Below, piece after piece: positions 19,873 through 28,573 of a stretch of DNA of 64,000 nucleotides. The stretch's first letter is position 1. Each line of letters begins with the position of its first letter. The DNA lies in the NCBI RefSeq assembly GCF_000428925.1, contig NZ_AUAW01000005.1, forward strand, positions 62,001 to 126,000. The letters are read 5' to 3'. Made by a program: the position numbers and the translations under genes. The notes beneath the pieces were generated by a model. The model saw only the letters and a list, made by a program, of their open reading frames with translations, had not been told where the DNA came from and made no database searches. Source of the DNA: Furfurilactobacillus rossiae DSM 15814. Lineage in GTDB: Bacteria > Bacillota > Bacilli > Lactobacillales > Lactobacillaceae.

Positions 19873-19931
19873 TTTCGGTTGGTAGGCTTTTCTGATCGTC
19901 TCTAATTCAGTACATCAAAAAGCATTTAGTC

Positions 19932-19972
19932 CCGCAATCTCGTCATGAAAATGATGGGGTTGCGGTTTTTTT
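19932..19972 (+). terminator. Terminator after the 50-aa gene
   Basis: Stem CCGCAATCTC / GGGGTTGCGG closed by seven T residues, immediately preceding a family-2 structured repeat. Confidence 0.8.
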
Positions 19973-19975
19973 ATT

Positions 19976-20095
19976 TTAGAGTGTGATCACCCACGGTTTG
20001 AAGTCGAGCAATAACGTAAATACGCCGTCATGAAGACGAACTTTGTCTTTATGGCGGCGTATTTGGGTTATGTACAGACTTCAGTGGGTGAGAGC
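19976..20095 (+). repeat. Structured intergenic repeat, family 2, copy 2
   Basis: Starts in the terminator T-tract with TTTTAGAGTGT. An outer stem (CACCCAC 19987-19993 / GTGGGTG near 20084-20090, and GAAGTC / GACTTC) encloses CGAGCAATAA. Within it, a near-perfect 20-bp hairpin AAATACGCCG...CGGCGTATTT spans 20018-20064. It shares layout and unpaired sequence with 17833-17952, but the stem bases differ in a pairing-preserving way (GAAGTC/GACTTC against GAATCC/GGATTC). Confidence 0.65.
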
Positions 20096-20309
20096 GCGTT
20101 TGCGACAATGTAATAGAAAAAATTGGGTTTGTTGCCGAACAGGTCTCTGGGGTGTCGAAGCGCGTTATGACTATGAAGCAGGAAAACGGGTTATGCACAG
20201 ACTTCGGTGGGTGAGAGCGCGTTTGCGATAATGTAATAGAAAAAATTGGGTTTGTTGCCGAACAGGTCTCTGGGGTGTCAAAGCGCGTTACGACTATGAA
20301 GCAGAAAAC
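20065..20309 (+). repeat. Two tandem 123-bp direct repeats
   Basis: Unit 1 (20065-20187) and unit 2 (20188-20309) differ at only a handful of positions plus a one-base deletion. Each starts GGGTTATG(T/C)ACAGACTTC and contains AGAGCGCGTTTGCG and AACAGGTCTCTGGGG. The first ~25 bases of each unit are the 3' arm of the family-2 element, so unit 2 supplies an extra copy of that arm. Open frames across both strands are by-products. Confidence 0.85.
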
Positions 20310-20688
20310 GGGTATTAGCATCATCACTGACATACTTTAGTTTATTCAGTTGATAAAGAAGAAACTCGACAAACTCTCATAAAGCTAATTTTGTTTTCCT
20401 ACTCAACAGTTGATAATTCCTTGATTATCAGCTCTTTATTCCGACAATGTGAAAAAGGTACAGTCCTATCTACAGATTATTGTATGGATTGTCCCTTATT
20501 GAAGTTTAGTGTAAGCGCTAACATATAGGTGTATTCAAGAGTTAGTTACATAACGTTTGAATATCTCCAGGGGATTTTTTGGTAATAAGCTCACAAAAAT
20601 TATTATATTAAAACGTACTCATAACGTTCATAAGCACAACAATAACGATTTCTAGAGCGTCGTGAAAACGTTTAGGAGGAGCAGTGTT
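20310..20688. other. Gene-free leader before the fatty-acid operon
   Basis: About 380 bp, AT-rich, without a credible gene. It holds a small hairpin TGATAA...TTATCA near 20411-20430, a perfect cre at 20510-20523 and a weaker cre-like TGAAAACGTTTAGG at 20662-20675 just before the ribosome site. The promoter itself is not obvious by eye. Confidence 0.6.
20510..20523 (+). promoter_or_regulatory. cre site (CcpA) upstream of cla-dh
   Basis: TGTAAGCGCTAACA matches the cre consensus TGWAARCGYTWNCA at all 14 positions. It predicts catabolite repression of the three-gene operon. Confidence 0.85.
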
Positions 20689-21549
20689 ATGAAGGATTTT
20701 AAGGATAAGGTTATGTTTATTACTGGTGCCGCACACGGGTTTGGCCAGGTTATTGCTGAAGAGGGTGCTCGTCGGGGCATGAAGTTGGCAATAGTTGATA
20801 TCGATGAGCCAGCATTAAAGGAAACATACAAGAATGTCACGGATGCTGGTGCTGACGCCATTATGATTACCGCGGATATCACCAAAGAGGATGCTGTTAA
20901 CGATGCAGTTGATCAAACGATGGCTAAGTTTAATCAAATTGATTTATTAATCAATAACGCCGGTATCGCATTGCCAGGACGGATGTGGGAGTTACCGACC
21001 CGTGATTGGGAATGGATCATGCATATCAACGTGATGAGCCAGGTTTATGCAATGAAGCGGATTATTCCAATTATGTTGAAGCAAAAGACACACGCTGACA
21101 TTCTGAACGTTGCTTCCATTGCCGGACTCGTTGACACACCAGGGATGCCTTCTTACCACGCCAGCAAGTTTGCCGCTGTAGGGATGACAGAGGCAACTGC
21201 TTATGACCTTCAACGCATTAACGCCGACATTGAAATGCACGTTATGTGTCCAGGATTTGTTCAAACGGACCTTTATCACACTGAAAATCACCGTCCAGCA
21301 CAATACAGTGATCCATCTGACCCTTACTACTCAAGTGAAGCTTACTTGAAAGGTCAACAATTTGCCAAGTATGTAATTACAAATGGTAAGCCAATTGACA
21401 CTATCGCTGACACAGTCTTTAAGGCACTTGAAAACAACGACTTCTACATTTTGACTCACCCAGAATACAACCCACTGATTTCCGACCGGGTAAACCGCAT
21501 TGTTAACAACGGTGCACCTGATGTTCATGTCATGGATGGCATTATGTAA
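20689..21549 (+). CDS. cla-dh: Short-chain dehydrogenase, CLA-DH type (10-hydroxy fatty acid dehydrogenase)
   Basis: 286 residues from the ATG at 20689 (AGGAGGA site); an earlier in-frame ATG lacks one. Classical SDR motifs: TGAAHGFGQ cofactor loop near residues 13-21, NNAG near 92-95, catalytic Ser in NVASIAG and YHASK near 164-168. The order SDR, acetoacetate-decarboxylase family, nitroreductase family matches the CLA-DH/CLA-DC/CLA-ER set described in Lactiplantibacillus plantarum, where CLA-DH interconverts 10-hydroxy and 10-oxo C18 fatty acids. The family call is certain; the substrate is inferred from context. Confidence 0.78.
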   Translation: MKDFKDKVMFITGAAHGFGQVIAEEGARRGMKLAIVDIDEPALKETYKNVTDAGADAIMITADITKEDAVNDAVDQTMAKFNQIDLLINNAGIALPGRMWELPTRDWEWIMHINVMSQVYAMKRIIPIMLKQKTHADILNVASIAGLVDTPGMPSYHASKFAAVGMTEATAYDLQRINADIEMHVMCPGFVQTDLYHTENHRPAQYSDPSDPYYSSEAYLKGQQFAKYVITNGKPIDTIADTVFKALENNDFYILTHPEYNPLISDRVNRIVNNGAPDVHVMDGIM

Positions 21550-21600
21550 TCGTAAAGTACCTGTTTAAAATGACTTTTGTTAATGAAAGGAAGATTAATT

Positions 21601-22446
21601 ATGGCTAGTTTTGTTGCAAGTGAAGAAGACGTAAAAAACTTTTTGAAGTCACCAAGTATGAATGATCAAGAGGGGATTGGGTTTGCATATGCAACTGACG
21701 AGGCAATCTTAAAGAAATTGATTCCTGCACCACTGCAATTGATGGCACCAGTTGTTTGTGGTTACGTTGTTCACATGGGTAAACCAACATTCGGTGCACC
21801 CTATTTGGAACAGAGTTTATTTGTTCTTGTTAGTTATCAAGGTAAGATGATGGGCGCTTATCCACTTGAATTATTGCTACATGGCCCTGGTGCTGAGGCT
21901 GGTCTGACTGCCGGCCGTGAAGGTGCCGGCATTCCAAAGAAGTTAGCTGACAATATTGAATTACGACGCAACGACAATTCTGCCAGTGCAGTTGTTGATC
22001 GTCATGGCAAACGTCTATTAGACCTTTCTTGGACAGCAGGTGAATTAAATGACCCTTCTATCATGAAACAATTTGCGGGTCAATTGGCACTGAACAAAGA
22101 GGCTGAAATGAGCTCATTCTTCTTTAACTACGACTTGGATCAACATGAAGATGGGACAAATCACTTTACAAACGTTGAGTTAGTTTCGACGCAAATGCGC
22201 AACTTGGCTGACAGGGTTGAACCAGGGAGCCTGTCCATTAAGGTTGACTCCACTGATGACGATCCATTTGGCGAATTACCAGTGCTTAAGCCACTTGGTG
22301 CTGCATGGTTCCACTTTGCTACATCGACCATGTACAACACCTTGAAGCTAGAGTCAGTTGATGCTGACAAGATGGCGCCATACTTGATTACAGGCCACTA
22401 TGACCGTGGTGTCATCAACCCAGCTGCAACGACTTACATGATTTAG
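21601..22446 (+). CDS. cla-dc: Acetoacetate decarboxylase-family protein, CLA-DC type
   Basis: 281 residues. The GREGAGIPKKLA block (near residues 106-117) contains the Schiff-base lysine region of acetoacetate decarboxylases. In the L. plantarum pathway the CLA-DC homologue shifts the double bond of 10-oxo-12-octadecenoate to the conjugated 11-ene rather than decarboxylating. The start ATG follows GAAAGGAAG. It lies 51 bp after cla-dh on the same strand. A genuine decarboxylase acting on another keto acid remains possible. Confidence 0.78.
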   Translation: MASFVASEEDVKNFLKSPSMNDQEGIGFAYATDEAILKKLIPAPLQLMAPVVCGYVVHMGKPTFGAPYLEQSLFVLVSYQGKMMGAYPLELLLHGPGAEAGLTAGREGAGIPKKLADNIELRRNDNSASAVVDRHGKRLLDLSWTAGELNDPSIMKQFAGQLALNKEAEMSSFFFNYDLDQHEDGTNHFTNVELVSTQMRNLADRVEPGSLSIKVDSTDDDPFGELPVLKPLGAAWFHFATSTMYNTLKLESVDADKMAPYLITGHYDRGVINPAATTYMI

Positions 22447-22462
22447 GCTTTAGGTTGCTAAA

Positions 22463-22476
22463 TGAAAGCGATACCA
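22463..22476 (+). promoter_or_regulatory. cre-like site between cla-dc and cla-er
   Basis: TGAAAGCGATACCA matches 13 of 14 cre positions (A instead of pyrimidine at position 9). It may mark a second promoter for the reductase gene. Confidence 0.45.
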
Positions 22477-22532
22477 TTACTATTTAATTAGTTAGTTGGG
22501 CACGAACATTATAAACGAAAGAGGCAATGATG

Positions 22533-23195
22533 ATGTCAGAAGCAACAGAGACAAAAAAATTGGTTAACAATGATTTCTCGAATGTTATGTTCGATCGTCA
22601 TTCAGTTCGTAACTTTGATCCATCGGTAAAAATTTCACGTGATGAATTGCAAAAAATGATTTCAGAGGCCACTTCAGCACCATCGGCATGTAATCTGCAA
22701 TCATGGCATTTTGTGGTCATTGACACGCCGGAAGCAAAAGAAAAGTTAAAATCCGCTGCCATGAAATTTAACTATCCTCAAATTGATTCTTCATCTGCAA
22801 TTATTTTTATTGCAGGTGACACGCAGTCACACGAAGTTTATCGTGACGTTTGGACAAAAGTTTATAAAGACAGCAAAATTGATAAAGCACGTTTGGACCA
22901 GATTTTAGGAACCTTCCTACCACTCTATGAAAATGCATCTCGTGATTTTCTGACCTTAGATGCAACTATTGATGGCTCTGTTGTGGGTATGCAGCTATTG
23001 TTAATTGCTCGGGCACATGGCTATGACGCTAATGCTTGGTCTGGATATGATTTCGAAAAGATCATTCCGGCTGTCGGGTTAGACCCAAAGCGTTTCGTTC
23101 CGGTAATGGCTGTTGCTGTCGGTAAAGCTGATAAGAGCAAGGATATTCTTCACACTGACCGCTATGACGCCAAGACGTTGACTGACTTTCTTTAG
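22533..23195 (+). CDS. cla-er: Nitroreductase-family enone reductase, CLA-ER type
   Basis: 220 residues from the third of three consecutive ATGs (22527, 22530, 22533), the one best spaced from AAAGAGG. N-terminal FDRHSVRNFDP and SAPSACNLQSWHFVV are FMN-binding nitroreductase motifs. Length and position fit CLA-ER, the FMN/NADH enone reductase that saturates the conjugated 11-ene of 10-oxo fatty acids. It is 86 bp after cla-dc and ends at a strong terminator. No fatty-acid hydratase (CLA-HY), which in L. plantarum lies elsewhere, is in the window. Confidence 0.78.
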   Translation: MSEATETKKLVNNDFSNVMFDRHSVRNFDPSVKISRDELQKMISEATSAPSACNLQSWHFVVIDTPEAKEKLKSAAMKFNYPQIDSSSAIIFIAGDTQSHEVYRDVWTKVYKDSKIDKARLDQILGTFLPLYENASRDFLTLDATIDGSVVGMQLLLIARAHGYDANAWSGYDFEKIIPAVGLDPKRFVPVMAVAVGKADKSKDILHTDRYDAKTLTDFL

Positions 23196-23229
23196 TCTGC
23201 GGTCTTTCAGATAAATTAAACAATTTAAA

Positions 23230-23277
23230 ACAAATGGTTGCTGAGCTTAAAAACTCGACAACCATTTGTTGTTTTTT
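23230..23277 (+). terminator. Terminator of the cla operon
   Basis: Perfect 11-bp stem ACAAATGGTTG / CAACCATTTGT followed by a T-rich tract. Confidence 0.9.
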
Positions 23278-23693
23278 AATTTTATCAAACGACATTTTAA
23301 GTATTTCATTAAAGGACAATCATTCAGTTCGATGCTTACGGAGAGACTGGGCCTGTACGCTTGTCAAGCCGATACCTTAACTATACCGGCTGAATGGGAT
23401 AAATTTCATCTACCGGATGGCTACGATGAATGCCAGATTGTTTATTGATTACCAGTTCAAGCCAAGGCGTTATTCATAATGAACATAACTTTGCCCGTAA
23501 AAGCTTACAGAATTTTTTAGGCTTTAATCAACAAGATTAAATGATTACAGGAAATACACAATATCCTACATGACTTTTTACGTCTTTACGGTAGCGCTTA
23601 CATTAGGTACGATTAAGTATGAAAGTGCTATCATTTGTGACTTTAATACGTTAAACACGTCGTCCCTGAAGAGATCATTGAAAGGATGAAACG
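23278..23693. other. Gene-free stretch before the PucR-type regulator
   Basis: About 415 bp. A 60-codon open frame (23266-23448) starts inside the terminator and lacks a ribosome site. The only recognisable element is a cre on the minus strand at 23589-23602. Confidence 0.5.
23589..23602 (-). promoter_or_regulatory. cre site upstream of the PucR/CdaR-type regulator
   Basis: On the minus strand TGTAAGCGCTACCG matches 13 of 14 cre positions. The match at the cla operon suggests operon and regulator respond together to CcpA. Confidence 0.7.
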
Positions 23694-25253
23694 ATGAAAT
23701 TAAAAGAATTGCTTAAACATATCGCTACGAATTGGGAGCTTAGTGTTGATGTATCGCAAGAAATTAGTGACAAGAGCATTGAGAATGTGAAATTGCTTAA
23801 TGCTTCTGTTAAAGCTAACGAATATGGCACGTTAGGTGTTGTAAAAAATGACGACGGGACTTTAACTATAAGGCTAGACGACTTTGTCTTGGGACAGATC
23901 AACCATCGCCGTAGTTCAAATCAAGCTGTTGACGATAAGGACATTCTACAGTTGTTTAACGATATTGCGGATTTATTAATGCTAAAAACAGTTGTCCAGC
24001 ACAATGTTAGTAAACAGGCCATTAACGCCATAAATGATGATTTTGGTACCTGCATTCGTCAAATTAGTGAAATGCTGGAAAATCCATTAATTTTATTTGA
24101 CTTAAGTGGCAAAATTATTTCAACGATAGCAACTGATGAGTCAATGACAACTACTCTTGAAAGTGCATTTAAACCCATCCATGGCGAATCATGGTTATTT
24201 CAACAACGTGATTTGGCTAATAGCTATGGATTGAAGATTCATTTACGACGGTTAGCTACTGCTGCACAAACAATACCAGTTTTAGTAACATCGATTACTA
24301 ATCATGAGCAGTCCTTAGGCTATCTTGCTATGGCTACGGTTCAAACACCGCTAAACGCGAAAGTAGTTACAATGTTGCCGATGCTGGCGGAAGTGTTAGG
24401 CCAAGTGATGATTAAACAACATGTCACCTTATCAGCGTCTTCGCCACGAGATGAACTACTGACAATGTTATTAACGGAACAACAGCGCAGTTTATTTCCA
24501 GCCCAGTTTGCGAAGCAGCACGTAACCTTGCCAGATGCGATGGTATTAATTCGTTGTGAACCTGAATCTGGGCAATCAGCGACCGCACTTAAGGAACGGT
24601 TAAAATATTTGATGACACCATTGTTTAAACAATGTTTGTTTACAATTTTTCATCATCAGTGTTTAGCACTTATCTCCATTGGTTTACAGGCCTATAACTG
24701 TGACTCGTTTAAAAATAAATTGACAAAAGTGGCCGAACAGGCTGGTTGTCGATTCATTGTATCGAACTATTACACTAGACCGGAGGACACCATTGCAGCC
24801 AATATGGTTTGCACACGAACTTCGAAATTGCGGGATCATGAAGAAACAGTTGTTTTTTGCGAAGACGAATTTTTTGATCTTGTGTTAGCGCGAGTACATC
24901 ATATTGAAATTTTACCGTTTTTTATTAATCCGGCTTTAAGGGCGCTCATGGTTTACGATAAACAGAATCATACGGAACTTGTCAAAACTTTAGATGTATA
25001 TCTCGAGTCTACATGCAATTTGACGCAAACGGCTAAGTCACTCTTTGTTCATCCTAATACTCTTAGAAATCGACTGATGCATATAACTGAGCTAACGGGC
25101 ATTGATGTCAAAAATGCAGAGACCTGTTTTAAATTGGCTTCCAGCTTCAAAGTTCGCGCTTTTTTGGAGAAAAACAAATATGTGATTGATCAGTCAATTC
25201 CGACGACAGACCAGGAAAGCGATGAGTTTAGATTAAGTGATTTAGATCTATAA
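23694..25253 (+). CDS. PucR/CdaR-family transcriptional regulator
   Basis: 519 residues. The C-terminal PucR-type helix-turn-helix spans about 430-490 (LESTCNLTQTAKSLFVHPNTLRNRL). The middle is GAF-like (residues about 110-250), and the N-terminus carries no recognised domain. Family members sense small organic acids, purines or sugars. It stands alone, 500 bp after the cla operon on the same strand with its own cre. Regulation of that operon is a reasonable guess, not shown. The ATG has a GAAAGGATG site. Confidence 0.85.
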   Translation: MKLKELLKHIATNWELSVDVSQEISDKSIENVKLLNASVKANEYGTLGVVKNDDGTLTIRLDDFVLGQINHRRSSNQAVDDKDILQLFNDIADLLMLKTVVQHNVSKQAINAINDDFGTCIRQISEMLENPLILFDLSGKIISTIATDESMTTTLESAFKPIHGESWLFQQRDLANSYGLKIHLRRLATAAQTIPVLVTSITNHEQSLGYLAMATVQTPLNAKVVTMLPMLAEVLGQVMIKQHVTLSASSPRDELLTMLLTEQQRSLFPAQFAKQHVTLPDAMVLIRCEPESGQSATALKERLKYLMTPLFKQCLFTIFHHQCLALISIGLQAYNCDSFKNKLTKVAEQAGCRFIVSNYYTRPEDTIAANMVCTRTSKLRDHEETVVFCEDEFFDLVLARVHHIEILPFFINPALRALMVYDKQNHTELVKTLDVYLESTCNLTQTAKSLFVHPNTLRNRLMHITELTGIDVKNAETCFKLASSFKVRAFLEKNKYVIDQSIPTTDQESDEFRLSDLDL

Positions 25254-25335
25254 TCCAAATTAAATTGAAATTTTTCAGCCTTCTGCGATGACATTTTAAC
25301 TTAGAATGAATACAATGTACTCGGGAGGTGGAGTT

Positions 25336-25506
25336 ATGGGAACTGGTTCTAAACCCATCACGATTTTTTTCGTGATTTTGTATGCGTTTCTGTTTTATTT
25401 AGTATTTGCTAACAAGAACATGCTAGCAATGGAAGTGATGGCAGTGGGGATGTTATTGCAAGCCATCATTGATTGCTGGTGTGCTTTTCGCAAGTCAAAA
25501 CCATGA
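25336..25506 (+). CDS. Small membrane protein (56 aa), unknown function
   Basis: The ATG at 25336 follows GGGAGGTGGAG. Two hydrophobic segments (residues about 8-24 and 28-46) end in a basic RKSKP tail. It lies 24 bp before the multicopper oxidase on the same strand, so the two are probably cotranscribed. No family recognised; a role in membrane delivery of copper or electrons to the oxidase is speculation. Confidence 0.65.
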   Translation: MGTGSKPITIFFVILYAFLFYLVFANKNMLAMEVMAVGMLLQAIIDCWCAFRKSKP

Positions 25507-25530
25507 TACATATTTATAGGAGGCGTTCGC

Positions 25531-26997
25531 ATGAGTGAACAGAAGGTTTACAACGATTATTTTTACGATGAACCTGTTTATGATTTGCATGACGGGGGTT
25601 ATGTGCCGTTGAAGGTACCGGATGTGCCGGAGAAGCCCTTAACAATTCCGAGTGTATTAAAACCAGACAAAGTGGATGGCAATGATGTTTGGTACACCAT
25701 TCGCGCGCAAGCTGGTGAAACACAAATTTTACCCGGTGCTAAGACGAAGACGTGGGGCTACAATGCATCCTTGCTGGGTCAAACGGTTGTGTTGAAGGAT
25801 GGTATCCATTATCACGTGCATATCGTCAATGAATTACCTGAAGTGACGACATTGCACTGGCATGGTCTCAATGTGCCTGGCCCTGTCACAGACGGTGGAC
25901 CACATGCGCCAATTTATCCTGGTGAATCTCGTGATATTGACTTCATCTTGAATCAACCGGCCCAAACGGACTGGATTCACCCGCACCCATGTCCGAACAC
26001 TGCTCGTCAGGTCTGGAACGGCTTGGCAGCGGCAGTTGTTGTGACTGACGACGTAGAGAGTAAACTACCATTCCCACGCAATTATGGCGTTGATGACATT
26101 CCAGTTATCTTGCAAGATCGTAGTTATCACGACAATCAATTGGATTATGATGCCGATTATGACGTGGACGGTACGTTAGGTGACACGCCGTTAGTTAACG
26201 GCACCGTTAATGGTGTCTTTAAGGTCACGACGCAACGGGTTCGGTTACGAATTTTGAACGGTGCTGACCGGCGTGAATACCGTTTGCACTTCAGTGATGA
26301 TCACGAATTCACTCAGGTTGGCTCTGATGGCGGCATTTTGCCAGCACCAGTTAAGTTGACTAAGTTGATGTTGACCTGTGCTGAACGGGCAGAAGTTATC
26401 GTTGACTTCGGTGATCACAAACCAGGTGACAGAGTTCAATTGATGTCTGACGATGTGCCGTTGATGACGTTTGAAATTGGCAAGTTTGAACCAGATAGCA
26501 CGCAGTTGCCAGATCACTTGGTTGATTTGGCCGATTGGGAACCAACGCCAGGTTTGCCCGTTGAAAAGACAGTTATGTCAGGCATGGACGACGAAGTTCG
26601 CCTTGACGGTAAGCTGTTTGATATGCAACGAATTGACCGCAAACAGAAGTTGGGTGATGTCGTCGACTGGGATGTGACTAATACAAATGACATGGGTAGT
26701 GGCATGATTCATCCGTTCCACATGCATGGCTGTCACTTCTTAGTCCTGTCACGGAATGGTAAGGCACCTTATCCAAATGAACACGGCTACAAGGATGTTG
26801 TCGGTGTTAATGCAGGTGAGACCGTCAGAATTCGGGTTATGTTTGATGTGCCTGGGGTCTTCATGTATCATTGCCACATTTTGGAACACGAGGATACAGG
26901 GATGATGGCCCAGATTGAGGCTTATGATCCAGACCACCCACAAACGTTCCATTTGTTAAGCATGGATGATGTTAACAACCGAACGAACCAAAATTAA
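25531..26997 (+). CDS. Multicopper oxidase (laccase-like, cytoplasmic)
   Basis: 488 residues, AGGAGG start site. All four copper motifs are visible: LHWHGLN near residue 110, IHPHPC near 149, HPFHMHGCHF near 393, and HCHILEHEDTGMM near 449, which supplies the type-1 Cys/His and axial Met. No signal peptide or Tat motif, so it is predicted to be intracellular. Related lactobacillus enzymes oxidise phenols and degrade biogenic amines. A small membrane protein precedes and an MFS exporter follows. Confidence 0.92.
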   Translation: MSEQKVYNDYFYDEPVYDLHDGGYVPLKVPDVPEKPLTIPSVLKPDKVDGNDVWYTIRAQAGETQILPGAKTKTWGYNASLLGQTVVLKDGIHYHVHIVNELPEVTTLHWHGLNVPGPVTDGGPHAPIYPGESRDIDFILNQPAQTDWIHPHPCPNTARQVWNGLAAAVVVTDDVESKLPFPRNYGVDDIPVILQDRSYHDNQLDYDADYDVDGTLGDTPLVNGTVNGVFKVTTQRVRLRILNGADRREYRLHFSDDHEFTQVGSDGGILPAPVKLTKLMLTCAERAEVIVDFGDHKPGDRVQLMSDDVPLMTFEIGKFEPDSTQLPDHLVDLADWEPTPGLPVEKTVMSGMDDEVRLDGKLFDMQRIDRKQKLGDVVDWDVTNTNDMGSGMIHPFHMHGCHFLVLSRNGKAPYPNEHGYKDVVGVNAGETVRIRVMFDVPGVFMYHCHILEHEDTGMMAQIEAYDPDHPQTFHLLSMDDVNNRTNQN

Positions 26998-27018
26998 ATT
27001 AATCGTTGGCTAATATGA

Positions 27019-27050
27019 GCGGCGTCTTGAATAATTCAGACGCCGTTTTT
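27019..27050 (+). terminator. Terminator after the multicopper oxidase
   Basis: Stem CGGCGTCT / AGACGCCG around TGAATAATTC, followed by five T residues. Confidence 0.85.
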
Positions 27051-27088
27051 ATGTGAGTCGGCGAACACATAGAGAGAAGTGCATTTGT

Positions 27089-28513
27089 ATGAGTGAGAAA
27101 GAGGCAACAGCGAGTGTCGACAATAGGGGGCACGTTTATAATCGATTATGGTTCATCATTACGTTACTAACGGGCACATTTAGTATGTCCATTAGTCAAT
27201 CGTCCTTATCGACTGCATATCCGACCTTAATGCGCACGTTTAATATCGGAGCACCGCAAGTGCAGTGGATGACGACTGGTTTTATGTTGGTGATGAGTGT
27301 CATGATTCCCGTGAGCCCGTGGTTACTGAATAACGTTAAATTCACAACGTTATTTCGTTGGGTGACCGCCATGTTTGCGTTTGGGACATTGCTGTGTATG
27401 ACGGCGACGAATTACCCAGTATTGCTAATTGGTCGTTTGATTGAGGCACTTGGCGTTGGCATCATCTTTCCATCGTTTCAGACGGTGCTGCTGACAATTA
27501 CGCCTGAAGATCATCGGGGAGCAACGATGGGCACGGCAGGACTAATCATGGGATCTGCCTTAGCAACCGGGCCAATCGTTTCTGGGATTGTCCTGTCGTT
27601 TGCCAGTTGGCGTGGTCTGTTTGTGTTGTTCTTCGTGCTGGTTACCGCTGTGTTTATTCTGTCTTTCTGGACGATTAAAGATGTTATGCCAGTCAATCGA
27701 TCGACAATGGACTGGCTATCGATTATTTATTCACTGGGATTCATCGGTGTCTTATACGTCCTCAATCAAATTGGGGTAAAGGGTGCTAATTGGTGGCTGA
27801 CAGCGTTGCTAATTATCAGTATTCTGGCGTTGATTGGCTTTTGTTATCGTCAGTTGCACCGTGACCAGCCGTTATTGGAATTACGAGTCTTCCACAGCCG
27901 TTTGTTCACGACTGGTGTGTTGCTAACGGGAGCTTCTTACATTGCACTGATTGTGACCACGATTGTGCTACCGTTGTATTATCAAAACGTGCTTGGTCTT
28001 TCAGCACTATTTTCTGGTTTGTCGCTGGTTCCAGCGGCCGTGGGTCTCAGTCTATTGAACCCACTATCCGGTCATTTGATGGATCGAGTTGGACCACGAA
28101 ACGTTGTCCTTACAGGGATGATTTTGATCGTGCTTGGGTTTGGCTACCTGACTATCTTTGCACGTCATTTAAACGTGTTTAGCTTGATTTTGGCTTCAAT
28201 TGTGACTGAAGGTGGGAATGCATTTGTTATGATGCCAGCCGTTACATTGGGGGCAAACTCATTGCCGGATAAACTGATTTCTCACGGAACCGCTGTGACA
28301 ACGACTGCTCGTCAGATTCTGGGATCGGCAGGGGTTGCTGCCGCCACGATTATTTTGACGCGGGTGACGGATGCACATAAGGCTGCTCAAGGTTTACATC
28401 AGGCTACACTGACTGGTTATCAGATGACGTTCTTAACTTTTCTGATTATCGGAATCTTAGGTTTGGCATTAACGTTTACCTTACCGCGTGGTAAACAGGC
28501 ACCAACGAAGTAG
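27089..28513 (+). CDS. MFS multidrug exporter, DHA2 (14-TM) type
   Basis: 474 residues from the ATG at 27089, which has GAGAGAAG upstream; an earlier in-frame ATG lacks a site. About 14 membrane segments. Motif A/C features include the QWMTTGFML block and a LIGRLIEALGVGIIFPS motif, as in EmrB/QacA-type proton antiporters. Substrate is unknown. It follows the oxidase terminator, so it has its own promoter. Confidence 0.85.
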   Translation: MSEKEATASVDNRGHVYNRLWFIITLLTGTFSMSISQSSLSTAYPTLMRTFNIGAPQVQWMTTGFMLVMSVMIPVSPWLLNNVKFTTLFRWVTAMFAFGTLLCMTATNYPVLLIGRLIEALGVGIIFPSFQTVLLTITPEDHRGATMGTAGLIMGSALATGPIVSGIVLSFASWRGLFVLFFVLVTAVFILSFWTIKDVMPVNRSTMDWLSIIYSLGFIGVLYVLNQIGVKGANWWLTALLIISILALIGFCYRQLHRDQPLLELRVFHSRLFTTGVLLTGASYIALIVTTIVLPLYYQNVLGLSALFSGLSLVPAAVGLSLLNPLSGHLMDRVGPRNVVLTGMILIVLGFGYLTIFARHLNVFSLILASIVTEGGNAFVMMPAVTLGANSLPDKLISHGTAVTTTARQILGSAGVAAATIILTRVTDAHKAAQGLHQATLTGYQMTFLTFLIIGILGLALTFTLPRGKQAPTK

Positions 28514-28520
28514 GAGTAAG

Positions 28521-28562
28521 AAAAATCGTCGTTCACATTAATTGTGAGCGACGATTTTTTAT
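28521..28562. terminator. Bidirectional terminator between MFS gene and perR
   Basis: AAAAATCGTCG-TTCACA and its complement flank a short loop, with A and T tracts on both sides; it serves two convergent genes. Confidence 0.85.
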
Positions 28563-28573
28563 TTATATCTGAT

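Noticed and set aside
20065-20309. Tandem repeats as a CRISPR array
   Set aside because: Units are 123 bp, contiguous and nearly identical throughout, with no spacers and no cas genes.
20043-20333. Open frames on both strands across the 123-bp repeats
   Set aside because: They simply follow the repeat, have internal repeated peptide sequence and no ribosome sites.
23266-23448. 60-codon frame after the cla operon
   Set aside because: Starts in the terminator T-tract, has no ribosome site, and no recognisable domain.
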